Assembly (NCBI GenBank): GCA_001986395.2
Contig: MQVO02000009.1
Location: 124,001 to 188,000 of the forward strand
DNA from: Irpex lacteus
Taxonomy: Eukaryota > Basidiomycota > Agaricomycetes > Polyporales > Irpicaceae
Reading direction: 5' to 3'
Length of the DNA stretch: 64,000 bases
Position 1 is the stretch's first letter, and each line of letters starts with the position of its first letter. A model generated the notes under the pieces. The model made no database searches. It saw only the letters and a program-made list of their open reading frames with translations, and had not been told where the DNA came from. Shown piece after piece: positions 47,286 through 58,338 of this stretch. The translations under genes and the position numbers were made by a program.

Positions 47286-49721
47286 TCAGCCCTCGTAGCG
47301 AGGCGGTTGCTCGTTCTCGACCCACCCGGTGGTCTGTTGCGGGACGAGAACTCTGTTGATGCGCTCAACGAGAGATCGAAGCACAGTGAGCTCCACCATC
47401 GACGGTCTGTCAACCGAAGAGTCATTATGCCCGTCCCAGGATGCTGCTGTGGGGTTTGCGACCACGCTGTCAGGGATACTCCTAGACGGTGTGCCAGGTA
47501 GCTGCAAGTTTGGTTGACTGCTGGGTTGCGCCGAAGGAATTATGTGTTGACGCTTTGTGCCAATCATCGGCTGCCTGAGCACTGTCATCACGGTCGCTAC
47601 GCTTGGGTCTCCGAGGGCAGAGTATGGCCGAGCAGCTGTCTCCATCGCCGATAATTGGTCGTGTCGGTTCCGTTTATGCATCTTTACGAAGAAAGTGCCA
47701 GCGGTGAGGATGATCAACATTAGGACGACGATGCCTGCTACGATGCCGCTTATGGCACCGCGGGAAAGACCATGAGGTTTGCTAGGAAGGCCATTCTGAG
47801 GGCTGGGGGTTGTCGCTGGACTAGCTCCGAAAGTAGACGCATTGCCAAGTCCTACAGCAGCACTAAGAACATCTAATGCGGCGAGCTGTCCCCAAGGCAA
47901 GATATGCGTTGGCCTGGGACCTTCCCATCTGGGCGAGTATTGATGACCTTCTGGTACAGAAGCCAGATCCAATAGGGCGTTGAGCTGATAGTGTTGACAA
48001 CGCGTGAGTTTCTGCGTCGAGATGCAATGCTGAGTATTCTTGTTACATACCTGCACGGAGATGAAACTACGAATAAAAGTAGCCTGGGCTGAGTCATTTT
48101 GTGTTCTTGAGTAGGCCTCGTATAGACTGCGTATGAATATGCCTAGATCAACGTTGGCATTAGATAAGGGCATGTTGTAGTACAGGTTAGAGTGATGTAT
48201 GTCACCTTTGAGCGCAATGGTAGAAGCATATACGTTCGCGTCAGCCGGGGTAGCGGGACCTGTTCACAGATAGGCATTGGAAACTCTCCGAAGCTTCATA
48301 GAAAAGCAGATTTTCATACCTTCGATGATGATACCATCTGAGGTGTTAGTCCAGTATGGGTACGTTACAGCAGTTGATACAAGATTTGAAACGCTGTCAG
48401 TGCATTCATGAGCAATGAGGTAACCCTGCACAGCAGGAGAAAGAATGTCTTCACTCACAACGGTGCCCATGAGCTATTTGTTCCTTGCAAGACACTCAGG
48501 CCATCAATGACGAGCCCTGAGTTGAATGTCAACAATACACCCTCGAAGCTGCAAGACTGCAAGACTATCTTGTCGAGGATTACGTTGCCGTCATACAGCA
48601 GTGTCGTAACGAAATTGGCAGTTAGCTCAGCTGCTGCCAGATATTTTGTGTCCGATGTTTCCTCGTATAGATGAGCGGATAAACTGTTGATATGAGGCAG
48701 AGTTTGAATAAATCGACGAAGATTGCTCACGCCATGAAACCCCTATGAGCGATTCAGTACGCAAAGCTAGTAGTTCGATGAGAATAGTAGAGACGTACGC
48801 AACAGTCGCGCCGTTCACCGTAGTATCATTAGCGTTGCTTGCATACTACGTAAAGCTGTAGCATTTGACTTTATATCATGAGTAGATTAGCTGGTGACGC
48901 ACGTAGAAAACCGCACCAGCGGTCGAAATGTTTTGTCCACGACTGCCGCACGTAGAAGAGAAGGTAGCATTTTTCGTCGATAGTTTTCCCGCAGAAGCAG
49001 CCTCAGGAGTTACCATATATCCACTTACGTCCATCCATATTGATTCTGCGTACTGAAGTGATTGAAAGTCCCCGTACGCTCGATAAGAGTTCATAGCAGC
49101 TAAACCCCAGGAACTACTCAAAATATGTGGGATTAGTAGATGATGGAAGGAGAACTTGAGGAAGACGCACACAGCATCACTATTCAAGTGTACATCTGGT
49201 CTCCTGTTAAGTCCGATGAGCACATTAAAAGAATAACAAGTGATTCCGAAGGGACTCACAGGGTAACAATGGTCGGAGCTATTCCAAACGTGGCATTTAA
49301 ACTTGCAAGTATGAACTCTTTGCTAGCAGTCGAATTGCTGATCATATCACCTATTGCAAGGGCGGAGATCATATTTGCACTCTGCGGTATGTCAAGCCCT
49401 AAAATCGCTTTACGTGAGCTCAAGAGCCACAGCTTATATTGAGCGAGATATACCATTGAACTGCCCAGTAAGACTGTTAAAGGACTGATTGACGGTGCCC
49501 AAGAGACCGTCTACGAGCGAAAGCCTGTCCTGCAGACTCAAATTTATCGTCGGTTTCTGTTAAACGAGCTATGGTAAGTACTAGGGTACTATCTGGACGA
49601 GTGTTGTGATAGATAGCCTCACCCTCCATGCCGAAGGTACCCCAAAGTTTTGAGCGGTCACAGAGGATGTGTAGATCACCCATACAAACACAAACCATGA
49701 TGACTGAGGCAACACCATCAT
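47286..49721 (-). CDS. GH76-like secreted/membrane-anchored protein
   Basis: Read leftward from MMVLPQSSWFVFVWVIYTSS (ATG at 49721), a signal peptide. Exons give YKLWLLSSRKAILGLDIPQS, SANMISALAIGDMISNSTAS, WGLAAMNSYRAYGDFQSLQY, AGKLSTKNATFSSTCGSRG, TLPHINSLSAHLYEETSDTK, SFEGVLLTFNSGLVIDGLSV, YPYWTNTSDGIIIEG and IRSLYEAYSRTQNDSAQATF. This is the alpha/alpha-barrel pattern of the glycoside-hydrolase-76-like proteins of basidiomycetes, where GH76 proper cuts alpha-1,6-mannan. Near 47690-47760 lies a membrane helix (GIVAGIVVLMLIILTAGTFF) and a polar cytosolic tail ending QQTTGWVENEQPPRYEG at 47286. The canonical DD catalytic pair is not visible where expected (NSDAVSWGLAA). About ten introns, so borders are approximate; family call is moderately strong. 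Confidence 0.75.
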
Positions 49722-49899
49722 GAGGAGCGAGTGGGTTCGGGCACAGGTGGGAATGAACAAGGGGGCAGCAACTTGAATATTATACAACCAACTTGAAACG
49801 AATGCAGCCTTCTTCATCAACGTTGCGCTGGAATCAATGTCAATCATCAGCCTGCGCTATTCGGGACGCTGAAGAGGCTATGTCTGTAGTAGGCTGAGT

Positions 49900-50906
49900 G
49901 TCAAAGCAAACTACAGCAAAGAATTGAGAATACATACGTGGCAATGCCCAAGGATCCTACTAGCTTGTGAACGTTGCAAAGTTCCAATTTCTAGGACTTA
50001 TCGCTGCATACCAGCAGAATATTGAGAGGTGTTCGTAACGTGCGCGTCAAGCTGATCCCGACAAGTTGACACAGAGCTTGCATTCCGCCAACAATCTTGA
50101 CATAGGGCTTTGACATACTACTGATAGGCGATCAGCCTCGCCGGTACTACAAGCCCTGGTTGTTGTCCAGAGTACAAGATTTCAGATGTCCTCTTTGTGT
50201 ATTCGAGTTTTGCAGGCTAGTAGTGACATTAGTGAAAGTTCGAGTTACGTGACCATGGAAGACGAATCGCTTACACTGGGCCAAATCTCTCCTCCAGTCA
50301 TGCTTGTACCAGGCGCCCAAAATCCTGCCGTGACATTTCCGTAACGGCACACCTTAGAATCATTGTCCTGGGTGACCATGCCTGTCGAATGCGGTGCAGC
50401 ATCATTCTAAGCGAGACATAGACAGAATGTGCACTTACATTGATGTGTGGCATAGGACTAAAGACGAGAATGGCCTGCCAAACGCCTGCCTGAAGAACGG
50501 TTGTTAGGTCAAAAGGTGCATTATCGACTTTGGTTGGTTATTGAGGGAGGCAGGATAACAAGGGAGTGGGAGGGCTCGGCCGAATGCATACCACGATTAC
50601 AGCCTCGACGTCCAGCATTGTGTATACCTTCGTTCGTATGTAGTATTCATATGCACCGGAAATTGTGGCACCCGTGATCACGAGTGCTCGAGCAGAGAGC
50701 AAGCTGCAGCATGTACAACGCCACACGGAGCGCCAAATGTCATCTGTGGGCAAATTTATGAAGCTTACCGTGCTACAAAGCGATGTATTTTGCCTGATTG
50801 CGTTGAGCTTCCAGGTGAATGTTAACTCGGAAAGTCGTTTTCCTAGAAAAAGAGACTGCGTGGGATCCGTGTCTTTTCCGTCGCCTTCGCCTTGAAGGCA
50901 TGACAT
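49900..50906 (-). pseudogene. Fragmentary membrane-protein gene (several exon-like blocks)
   Basis: Minus-strand pieces look like exons of a multi-pass protein: LLSARALVITGATISGAYEY then YIRTKVYTMLDVEAVIV with a GTATGC donor (about 50607); AGVWQAILVFSPMPHIN between CAG and GTAAGT (about 50494-50443); and MSKPYVKIVGGMQALCQLVG then ISLTRTLRTPLNILL (about 50118-50013). The first two junctions fit, but I could not build a complete in-frame protein and recognise no family. A decayed gene or a real gene with mis-seen exons. Confidence 0.3.
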
Positions 50907-51128
50907 AAGATTTACAGTACCAGGGAGCTTTATCAGTTTCCTGCTGACAGCTGGTATTGACCGGTTGGCGCGTTACCGAAATGGTTCCTGTCGTGACCGG
51001 TATACAGTTGGCTATTCGGACATCTAAACTTACGTGTCATGCGGGGTAAGATTCACGATGTGGGATTGACTATATAAGAGGTCAGAGGACGTACTTTGGC
51101 CCCCTGTTGCCCTTCCAACAGTAGCAAG

Positions 51129-52381
51129 ATGTCAACAGTCTCCTCTAGCAAACCAGTAGCATTTTGTCGCGCACTATTTGAGGTCGCTTCAGCCGTGGTA
51201 CGCTTTCCTGTCTGGGTCATACTCGCATTACCAAGTGCCAGCCGTCCACGAGCATCGTGGTCGTTCGGACGTACACTGCAGTTGCGCATCCTACACATCT
51301 TGTTTCTACCAGCAGCGAGACCATTGTAAGTGCTTTATCATCAAGAAGAAGTCAACGATCACACACTTACAAAAAATACAGTTTCCAAGTCCTCAAGAGG
51401 GAACCAGATTATCGTTCTCTTGAACAAGGAAATGGCGTGAAAGGCGTATGGGTACCAGCACAGCCGAATTTGATAGTCGGGGATGTCAAAAAGTGGGCTG
51501 AGACAGCGGGCGTCGAGTCAATCAAAATCCCTGGATATTGGTTAGAGAAGAAGGGCGTGGACCTCTCGGTGAACGCCCCACCGCAAGACGGAGAAAAGGT
51601 CCTCTACGTTCTGCACGGTGGTGGTTACGCAAGGCAGTCTGCCCATCCTGACGACATCATAGCCAATAACCCTCGCGGCATACTCGATCGCGCAGGTCCT
51701 TCGTTCCGTCGCGCTTTCATGATTGAATATCGTAACTCCAGCTCGTCCGCACATCCACCTGCGAACCCCTTCCCCGCTGCTCTGATAGATGCCTTTGCGG
51801 GTTATCACTACTTGGTCAACGAGGTTGGGTTTGCACCAGAAAACATCGTCCTCGAGGGCGACTCTGCGGGAGGGAACCTTTCCCTAGCTCTTGTTCGTTA
51901 TCTGGTGGCAAACAAGAACGTCGCTGGGATTCCTGCAGTGCCCAGCGCACTCGTCCTCATCTCACCGTGGACAGACTTGCTTCCCGATGACCCTGCCCGC
52001 ACATCGTCGTTCCATACCAATAGCTCCTCCGACTTCATCTCCGAGCTTGTCGACCCGAACGGCTCAGCTATTTTGAACTTCCTCGGACCACACGGTAAAA
52101 CGGCAGCAGTCACAAATCCCTACATCTCTCCTGGCTCGTTAGCGCCGTCGATGCCACCTGTATCATTCGAGGGTTATCCACGCACCATAATCATCAGTGG
52201 GTCCACTGAGATCTTCCTCGATCAAATACGTGCTCTACACAACAAGATGAAGTCAACACCGGGATTGGACGTGCAATATGTGGAGTTTACGGACGCCTGG
52301 CATGACTTCACCCTTCTTCCAAACATTGAACCTCAGAGATCCGAGGCATTTGAGCTCATAGCAAATTGGATAGACCAATAG
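51129..52381 (+). CDS. Alpha/beta-hydrolase (HSL-type esterase), paralogue A
   Basis: Exons 51129-51325 (197 nt) and 51382-52381; 398 residues. Exon 1 encodes MSTVSSSKPVAFCRALFE and a hydrophobic segment (VVRFPVWVILALPSASRPR) that likely anchors the protein. Exon 2 holds the hydrolase: oxyanion motif VLHGGGYARQSAHP, nucleophile elbow EGDSAGGNLSLAL (Ser), an acid in EIFLDQIRAL (Asp) and the base in DAWHDFTLLP (His), giving a full catalytic triad. This is the hormone-sensitive-lipase/arylacetamide-deacetylase-like branch, which cleaves short acyl esters; the substrate is unknown. A longer ORF (from 51257) reads through the intron in another frame and is not the start. First of five related genes within 10 kb. 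Confidence 0.9.
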
Positions 52382-53265
52382 GTCAGGCTTTCTCTCCACG
52401 GTACTAGTTGCTATAAAAGGTGTGCTCATGTCAATGTTTGCCAACAGACCTTGTCATGCATCGGGATGACTTACCGTAAGGGATTTGTTCGGACGTATGC
52501 AATGTTCTTGATACTCGGCCTCTTGTCCAATGCGCGGATTTCTTGTGGACTTTGGATAGCTTTCAAATTGACATTTTTCCATGACACAAATCCACCTTCA
52601 CAACAACAGCGACTGTGGGCCAAGACGAAGTTAGTAAAGTCAGCTTCCAGCGATGCGTGAGAAAACAAACGGAGCAGATCGTGGTGACGTTGGAGGTTGT
52701 ACCCGCGATGAACACCCTCGGGCAACGATTCCTCTGCCGATGCTTCAAATGTTTGTGTCAGTGGTTCAACGCCACTGGCGAGTCTTCCTCTCACTCGAGG
52801 CGGGTGTTTGTTATGCGAGGTATGTTCAGTGGATCGATGCTATATGATTTGTTGAACGTCCACACGTCTCACAGGGAAGAGGCCGATGCATGGGGCGCAC
52901 AGAGCAGGCCGCGTCTGGCATGAGATATGTTGCTGCTGATCCTTGGAGCGAGGGTGTGAAACTTGCGCCCTGAACGAAGCTTGACGATGTGTATTAGAGC
53001 CTAAATGACGGCCAACACATCATTCAATAACCATTCGGAAACCTACAGGCCAGCGCGGGAGTGTGAGCATGATATCATAGAATTACGATGGCGATATTCA
53101 CTTGCCCGGTCCGCATGCTATTCCAAAGTGAATACAGTGTGTTTCTCACATCTGCATCTAGACGTAAGATGCGATATGCCCTAGAACTGTATAAAGAGCT
53201 CAAGAGAAACCCCCGCAACAGAGACACCACCGAGATACCCACGACTCTCACTCTGTCTCGGTAAG
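52382..53265. other. Spacer between hydrolase paralogues A and B
   Basis: 884 bp. ORFs at 52451-52660 (plus), 52615-52923 (plus) and 52471-52794 (minus) show no HSL motifs and no other domain. It holds the promoter of paralogue B. Confidence 0.45.
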
Positions 53266-54507
53266 ATGCCGTCCATCTTCGCCACCAAGCCAGTCCTCTT
53301 CGTTCGTGCCATCTTCGAAATATTCTCCTTGCTCCTCGTACGCCTTCCTATCTGGGTGCTACTCGCTTTGCCCAGAAGCAATCGTCCTAGGCCAGCATGG
53401 TCTCTAGGGCGCACACTCACCCTGCGGGTCTTACAACGTGTAGGTGCATCGGCGGGAGTATTGTGAGTGAACATGGATTCGCACGTGTCGTTATGATAAC
53501 ACTATTCCCGCAGAAAGGTTCTCATCAAGGAGCCAGACTATCGTGCTCTGGATAAGGGGAAGGGTATAAAAGGGGTTTGGGTCCCTGCCATACCCAACTC
53601 AATCGTTGGGGACGTGAAGAAGTGGGCTGAGGAGGCAAACGTAGAGTCGATCAATATCCCTGCGTATTGGTTGGACAAGGAAGGCGAGGACATACCGGTG
53701 AACGCTCGTTCATTAGACGGGGAGAAGGTCTTGTACATGCTTCATGGCGGAGCCTACGCGTTACAATCAGCGCATCCTCGAGAGATGGCAGCCACTGTTC
53801 CACGCGGTATCCTCCAACACGCAGGTTCTCCAATCCATCGTGCCTTCCTCCTCGAGTTTCGCAACTCGAAGCCGCCTACCCAATCACCATCCAATCCGTT
53901 CCCAGCTGCTCTTCTCGACGCAATTGCAGGATACGTCTACTTGATCAGCGAAGTCGGGTTTTCTCCAGAGAACGTCGTCGTCGTGGGCGACTCTGCGGGA
54001 GGCAACTTGGCTCTTGCGCTAACCCGTTATCTCGTGGATAACAAAACCGTTGAAGGCATCCCTTGCGCACCCGGAGCCATGGTCCTTCTTTCACCATGGG
54101 TCGACCTCCACCCCGATCCAGTAGACCGCACTTCATCGTTCTACACCAACGCAAACACGGATATAATCTCGAACATCGTAGACCCGGATGGCCATGCTGT
54201 CTTGAACTTCCTCGGACCGCATGGCAAAGGAGCTGCTGTCACAAATCCCTATATTTCTCCCGCATCAACTGCACAGACTATGCCGCCTGTCTCTTTCGAG
54301 GGGTATCCACGTACCTTGATTCTCAGCGGTGCAACGGAGATTTTGGTGGATCAGATACGCGTTCTCTACGACAAGATGAAAGCTAGTGCTGGCTCGAACG
54401 TCCGATATGTGGAGTTTCCGGAGGTCTGGCACGACTTCATCGCATTCAATCTCGAACCTCAGAAGACGGAAGCACTGAATATCATTGGGAGTTGGATGGA
54501 AGAGTGA
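53266..54507 (+). CDS. Alpha/beta-hydrolase (HSL-type esterase), paralogue B
   Basis: Exons 53266-53462 (197 nt) and 53514-54507; 396 residues. N-terminal anchor segment LLLVRLPIWVLLALPRSNRP, then KEPDYRALDKGKGIKGVWVP and the catalytic domain. Oxyanion motif MLHGGAYALQSAHP differs from the usual HGGG by one Gly-to-Ala change; nucleophile VGDSAGGNLALAL, acid ATEILVDQIRVL and base EVWHDFIAF are present. It is close in sequence to paralogue A (shared HGKGAAVTNPYIS, SFEGYPRTLI), so A and B look like a recent tandem duplication. Substrate unknown. Confidence 0.9.
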
Positions 54508-54701
54508 TCATGCCAGTGCCTGGATAATGTACATCTGTATGACCGGAGCGTCACTCTCGAGTAGGGTAAAGGCCTTGGACGTTACGCACCATGAGATAAT
54601 AGCTTGGATTATGTAAATACGAGTTTCATAGGGACATTGTATAACAAACAATCAGAAAGATATGCTACCTGAGGTATCATATATGTGAGACAACAGTGCT
54701 C

Positions 54702-55204
54702 TCAGCTTAACGTCGGGCCCTTGAAGTCTTTGACCAGCTCGGAGAGTGGGGGAGGGTAATTAGGTAGAGGTTCACTACAAGTCGATACCGTCAATTTATT
54801 AGGTAGCATTCCGTAACATACCGAACGTACCTGCGAACTTCCCATACATCTTCACTGCTTTTAGCTAGTCGCCTCTTCGCCCACCATCCGGCACGGTGAC
54901 GGATCCAAGCCTCATATCTCTCCTCTTCGTGCAGCGACTTGTTACTCAGGCAGAATTTGAAGTCCTCGGCTTTCTGAGCACACTCTGCCATATGTCCATA
55001 CCTATACAAGAACTTCATTTGATTGTTGAGGACTACGCGGTACGTCAGGACCTGTCTGATTTGAATGGGGGCACACCCACGATGGCATGAGAGAAACGTG
55101 TCCAGTAGTGTCATACACGACGGTATGTCCTCTGGCTTGGGGTGCACCTTTTTCAAGTGTGCGATTTCCTGTTGCACAGCGGTTTCATAATCAAGTTTGG
55201 CCAT
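54702..55204 (-). CDS. emi1: Emi1-like twin CX9C protein (DUF3128)
   Basis: Read leftward from MAKLDYETAVQQEIAHLKK (ATG at 55204). Two CX9C pairs are visible: CMTLLDTFLSC and CAQKAEDFKFC, then SNKSLHEEERYEAWIRHRAG and WWAKRRLAKSSEDVWEVR, the DUF3128 signature. A donor after this block (about 54835) joins to a last exon SEPLPNYPPPLSELVKDFKG ending at 54702, which removes an unlikely hydrophobic read-through tail. Family members include yeast Emi1, required for early meiotic induction in some strains; twin CX9C proteins are typically oxidised by Mia40 in the mitochondrial intermembrane space. About 145 residues. It sits inside the hydrolase array but is unrelated to it. Confidence 0.85.
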
Positions 55205-55618
55205 TATGTGGTGAGGAATACTGAGAGGGAAAGGTCAAGACCACTGAACGACTCCGACGAGTGAGACGAAGTCGAGTAGTATTTATCTATTAAATATTGT
55301 GATAACCCTTTATTAGTTATTATCAGTTAATTAACCGAAGACAATAAGTAATACCAACCTCAAGGCTCCTGCCCTCCATCACCTCCTCGGACAAACCACG
55401 GCAGTCATATGTCTATATCCGTTGAGTTTTACACATATTCCAGAACAGGTCTCGATTCAGTCGTTACACAGATGGAAGCATATGTTTTATCGAGCACTTT
55501 TCTCTCAGCCGGAACCGAAGTTCACAACGTTCACAAGTCATACTACAGGCTCACAACTGTTTAAAGGCCAAGCAGTAGACTTGCTTTCTTTCTCACACAA
55601 GAGTTACACTTAACCCCC
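55205..55618. other. Divergent promoter (Emi1-like / hydrolase C)
   Basis: 414 bp including an AT-rich stretch (55290-55345). No gene seen. Confidence 0.5.
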
Positions 55619-56887
55619 ATGTCTCAACTTCTCAAAGTCCAGCCTTTTAAGGCCCTCTACTTGATCTATGAAGCTGTCACAGGCGTGTTCCTGCGGCTGC
55701 CCTTATGGGTTATCTACGCAATTCCAAGACGTAACCGTCCCAAACCGACATGGTCGTTATTACGGTCCCTCTTGTTATGGCGAGTGAAACATAGGAATAC
55801 GGTTGCGGTAAGGTCAGTACACTATTCCGGGTTTGCATACATGACTATTATATTATTCGACCTTGACAACTGCCTCTCCAGAGTTGGGCTATGGTGGAAA
55901 GATCCTGACTATCTCGCCCTCGAGCTCGGTCCCAATATCAAAGGAGTGTGGGTCAACCCCGTACCCCACTTGATCGTTGGAGAAGTCAAGGAATGGGCAG
56001 CCTTGACAGGGGTTGACCCAGTTCGTATCCCTGGATATTGGCTCGAGAAGCCTGGCGCCGACATACCAGTCACTGCGCGTGCACAGACGGGCGAGAAGGT
56101 GCTGTACGCACTGCACGGTGGAGGTTACGCCGCCTGCTCCGCACATCCCAAGGATGGTACATCGAACATCCCGCGAGGAATTCTCAAGCATACGGGCCCT
56201 TTCCTGCTTCGTTCTTTCCAGCTAGAATATCGCAATTCGAAGCCCCCCACCGAGAATCCATCCAACCCATTCCCAGCCGCACTACTGGACGCTATCGCTG
56301 GATACAACTACCTTGTTCAGGATCTCGGTTTCGCCCCAGAAGATATAATCGTGGAGGGTGACTCTGCCGGTGGCAACCTCGCTCTCGCCCTTACGCGCTA
56401 TCTTGTAGAGAACCAAGGGCACGAGGACGGAGTCATCCCTCGCCCTCCATCCGCTCTCATCCTGTGTTCCCCCTGGGCGGACCTCGGACCTGAACCTACT
56501 GAGCCCACCGCTTCGATGTATGTCAACAAGGAGTCGGACTTCATCTACATGGCAGGTCCTGGCTACGTAGCGCTGACGGGGAACTTCTTCGGTGCTCTCG
56601 GCCACTCCGCTGGAGAAACAAACAGATACATCTCACCAGCATCACCAGCTCTAGAGTCCATCTCTTTCAAGGGCTTCCCTCGAACATTCATCGTTAGCGG
56701 CGGTTCTGAAGTGTTCCGAGACCAGATCCATGTTCTCCGAGACAGAATGGAGGCAGACCTCGGCTCGCAGCTCAAGTTTGTCGAATTTCCGAACACATGG
56801 CATGACTTCGTGGGTTTCCTGGAAGTGGAGCCAGAGAGGACTGAGGCTTTGCATCTCATTGCAGACTGGCTCGAGTCGGGCTTTTAG
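55619..56887 (+). CDS. Alpha/beta-hydrolase (HSL-type esterase), paralogue C
   Basis: Exons 55619-55812 (194 nt) and 55882-56887; 399 residues. The intron is in frame, so the gene also reads as one 422-codon ORF, but GTCAGT..CCAG at the same place as in the sister genes marks it as an intron. Start MSQLLKVQPFKALYLIYEA, anchor segment FLRLPLWVIYAIPRRNRPK, then LWWKDPDYLALELGPNIKGV. Triad motifs: ALHGGGYAACSAHP, EGDSAGGNLALAL, SEVFRDQIHVL and NTWHDFVGF. It shares with paralogue D the N-terminal KVQPFK/KIQPFK start. Substrate unknown. Confidence 0.9.
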   Translation: MSQLLKVQPFKALYLIYEAVTGVFLRLPLWVIYAIPRRNRPKPTWSLLRSLLLWRVKHRNTVAVRSVHYSGFAYMTIILFDLDNCLSRVGLWWKDPDYLALELGPNIKGVWVNPVPHLIVGEVKEWAALTGVDPVRIPGYWLEKPGADIPVTARAQTGEKVLYALHGGGYAACSAHPKDGTSNIPRGILKHTGPFLLRSFQLEYRNSKPPTENPSNPFPAALLDAIAGYNYLVQDLGFAPEDIIVEGDSAGGNLALALTRYLVENQGHEDGVIPRPPSALILCSPWADLGPEPTEPTASMYVNKESDFIYMAGPGYVALTGNFFGALGHSAGETNRYISPASPALESISFKGFPRTFIVSGGSEVFRDQIHVLRDRMEADLGSQLKFVEFPNTWHDFVGFLEVEPERTEALHLIADWLESGF

Positions 56888-57085
56888 AGCAACGTTTCTC
56901 CAACAGCTGGGACATATAGTAAGTGCAGTGCGTCTTCGCCGATGGTCCGTCTACTCATGTCTGAATCTACGCACAGACTCATTACTATTGGCAGTGTATC
57001 TACATACGCTTCGAACTAATTATACATATTTGCGTAATACCTCTGTACTGGACAAGGCCACAGAAAAATCATACGCGTCACACTC

Positions 57086-58338
57086 CTACCCGATCCACTT
57101 TCCAATCAACTCCAAAGCCTCGGACCTTTCAGGCTCGAAATCTGTCAACGCAAGGAAATCGTGCCAAGCATCTGGGAACTCCGCGTATTCCACCTTGTCA
57201 CCGATATCCGCCTTCAACTTGTCTCGCAAGACGCGGATTTGATCGCGCAGAACCTCCGCGCCAGCATTCAAAACGAAAGTGCGCGGGAATCCTTCAAAGG
57301 AAACGTGGGGCATGGTAGGTGCGAGCGACGCCGGTGAGATATACCGATTGGTAACAGCCCCCGCCTGACCGTGTGGCCCGACGTAGTTGTCGATGACGCT
57401 CGCAGGACCAGGTCCTGATGCGCTTATGAAGTCGGATCCGGCGTTGGTGTAAACAGAGGAGGATGGGTCTGTGGGGTTTGGACCGAAGTCGACCCATGGC
57501 GAGGACACAAGCAGTGCGCCAGGAGGCTTAGGAAGGCCTTCCGTTCCTTGATTTTCGATCAGGTAACGGGTGAGCGCGATCGCTAGGTTTCCACCCGCAG
57601 AGTCTCCAGCAACGATGATGTTCTCCGGAGCGAACCCAACTACGTTGACCAGGTAGTTGAAGCCGCAGATAGCGTCCAGTAACGCAGCGGGGAAGGGATT
57701 GGAAGGTGTGACAGAGCGCGGTTTGGATGTTCTGAACTCCACAGCGAGCGCACGGACGAGTGAAGGACCTGCAGCATGCAGAACCCCTCGAGGTACGTTG
57801 GTAAGCAGGTCATCAGGGTGCGCTGACTGACATGCAAATGCTCCGCCGTGGAAGTTGATCAAGACCTTTTCGCCAGGCTGTGGTGGAGCGCCGACAGGCA
57901 GATCTGTTCCTGTGTCCTCTATCCAGTATCCTGGAATTTGGATCGACTCGACGTTGGATATCGCAGCCCAATGCTTGACATCTCCGACGATCAAGTGAGG
58001 GACGGCGGGCATCCAGACACCTTTGATCTTAGGCCCTTCCTCAAGCTTGCGGTAGTCAGGCTCTTTCGTCAGACCTAATGTCCTGATCACTTAAAGGGTG
58101 AGTGGACCATACACCATCTGAGGCGTGGAGCTACTCACCAGGGGATGACAGAAGGCGAATACAGATATCTCAGGAACCGATGTAGAAGAGTTCGTTTGAG
58201 CGTCCATGTCCGTCTTGGGCGATTGCTCTTTGGCAGAGCCAAAAGGACCCAGACGGGTAGACGTACCAGGACTGTTGTAAGCCCCTCGATGACCAGGTAT
58301 ACAGTCTTGAAAGGTTGGATCTTCACTAAAGACGACAT
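57086..58338 (-). CDS. Alpha/beta-hydrolase (HSL-type esterase), paralogue D
   Basis: Read leftward; exons 58338-58139 (200 nt) and 58082-57086; 398 residues. Start MSSLVKIQPFKTVYLVIEG, anchor segment VLVRLPVWVLLALPKSNRPR, then TLGLTKEPDYRKLEEGPKI. The oxyanion loop is INFHGGAFACQSAHP (Ala for the third Gly), with AGDSAGGNLAIAL, AEVLRDQIRVL and DAWHDFLAL completing the triad. Tail-to-tail with paralogue C (198 bp between stops) and most like C at the N-terminus, so an inverted duplication is likely. Substrate unknown. Confidence 0.9.

Noticed and set aside
52451..52923. ORFs between hydrolases A and B
   Set aside because: Checked for a decayed hydrolase copy; no HGGG or GDSAGG remnants in any frame.
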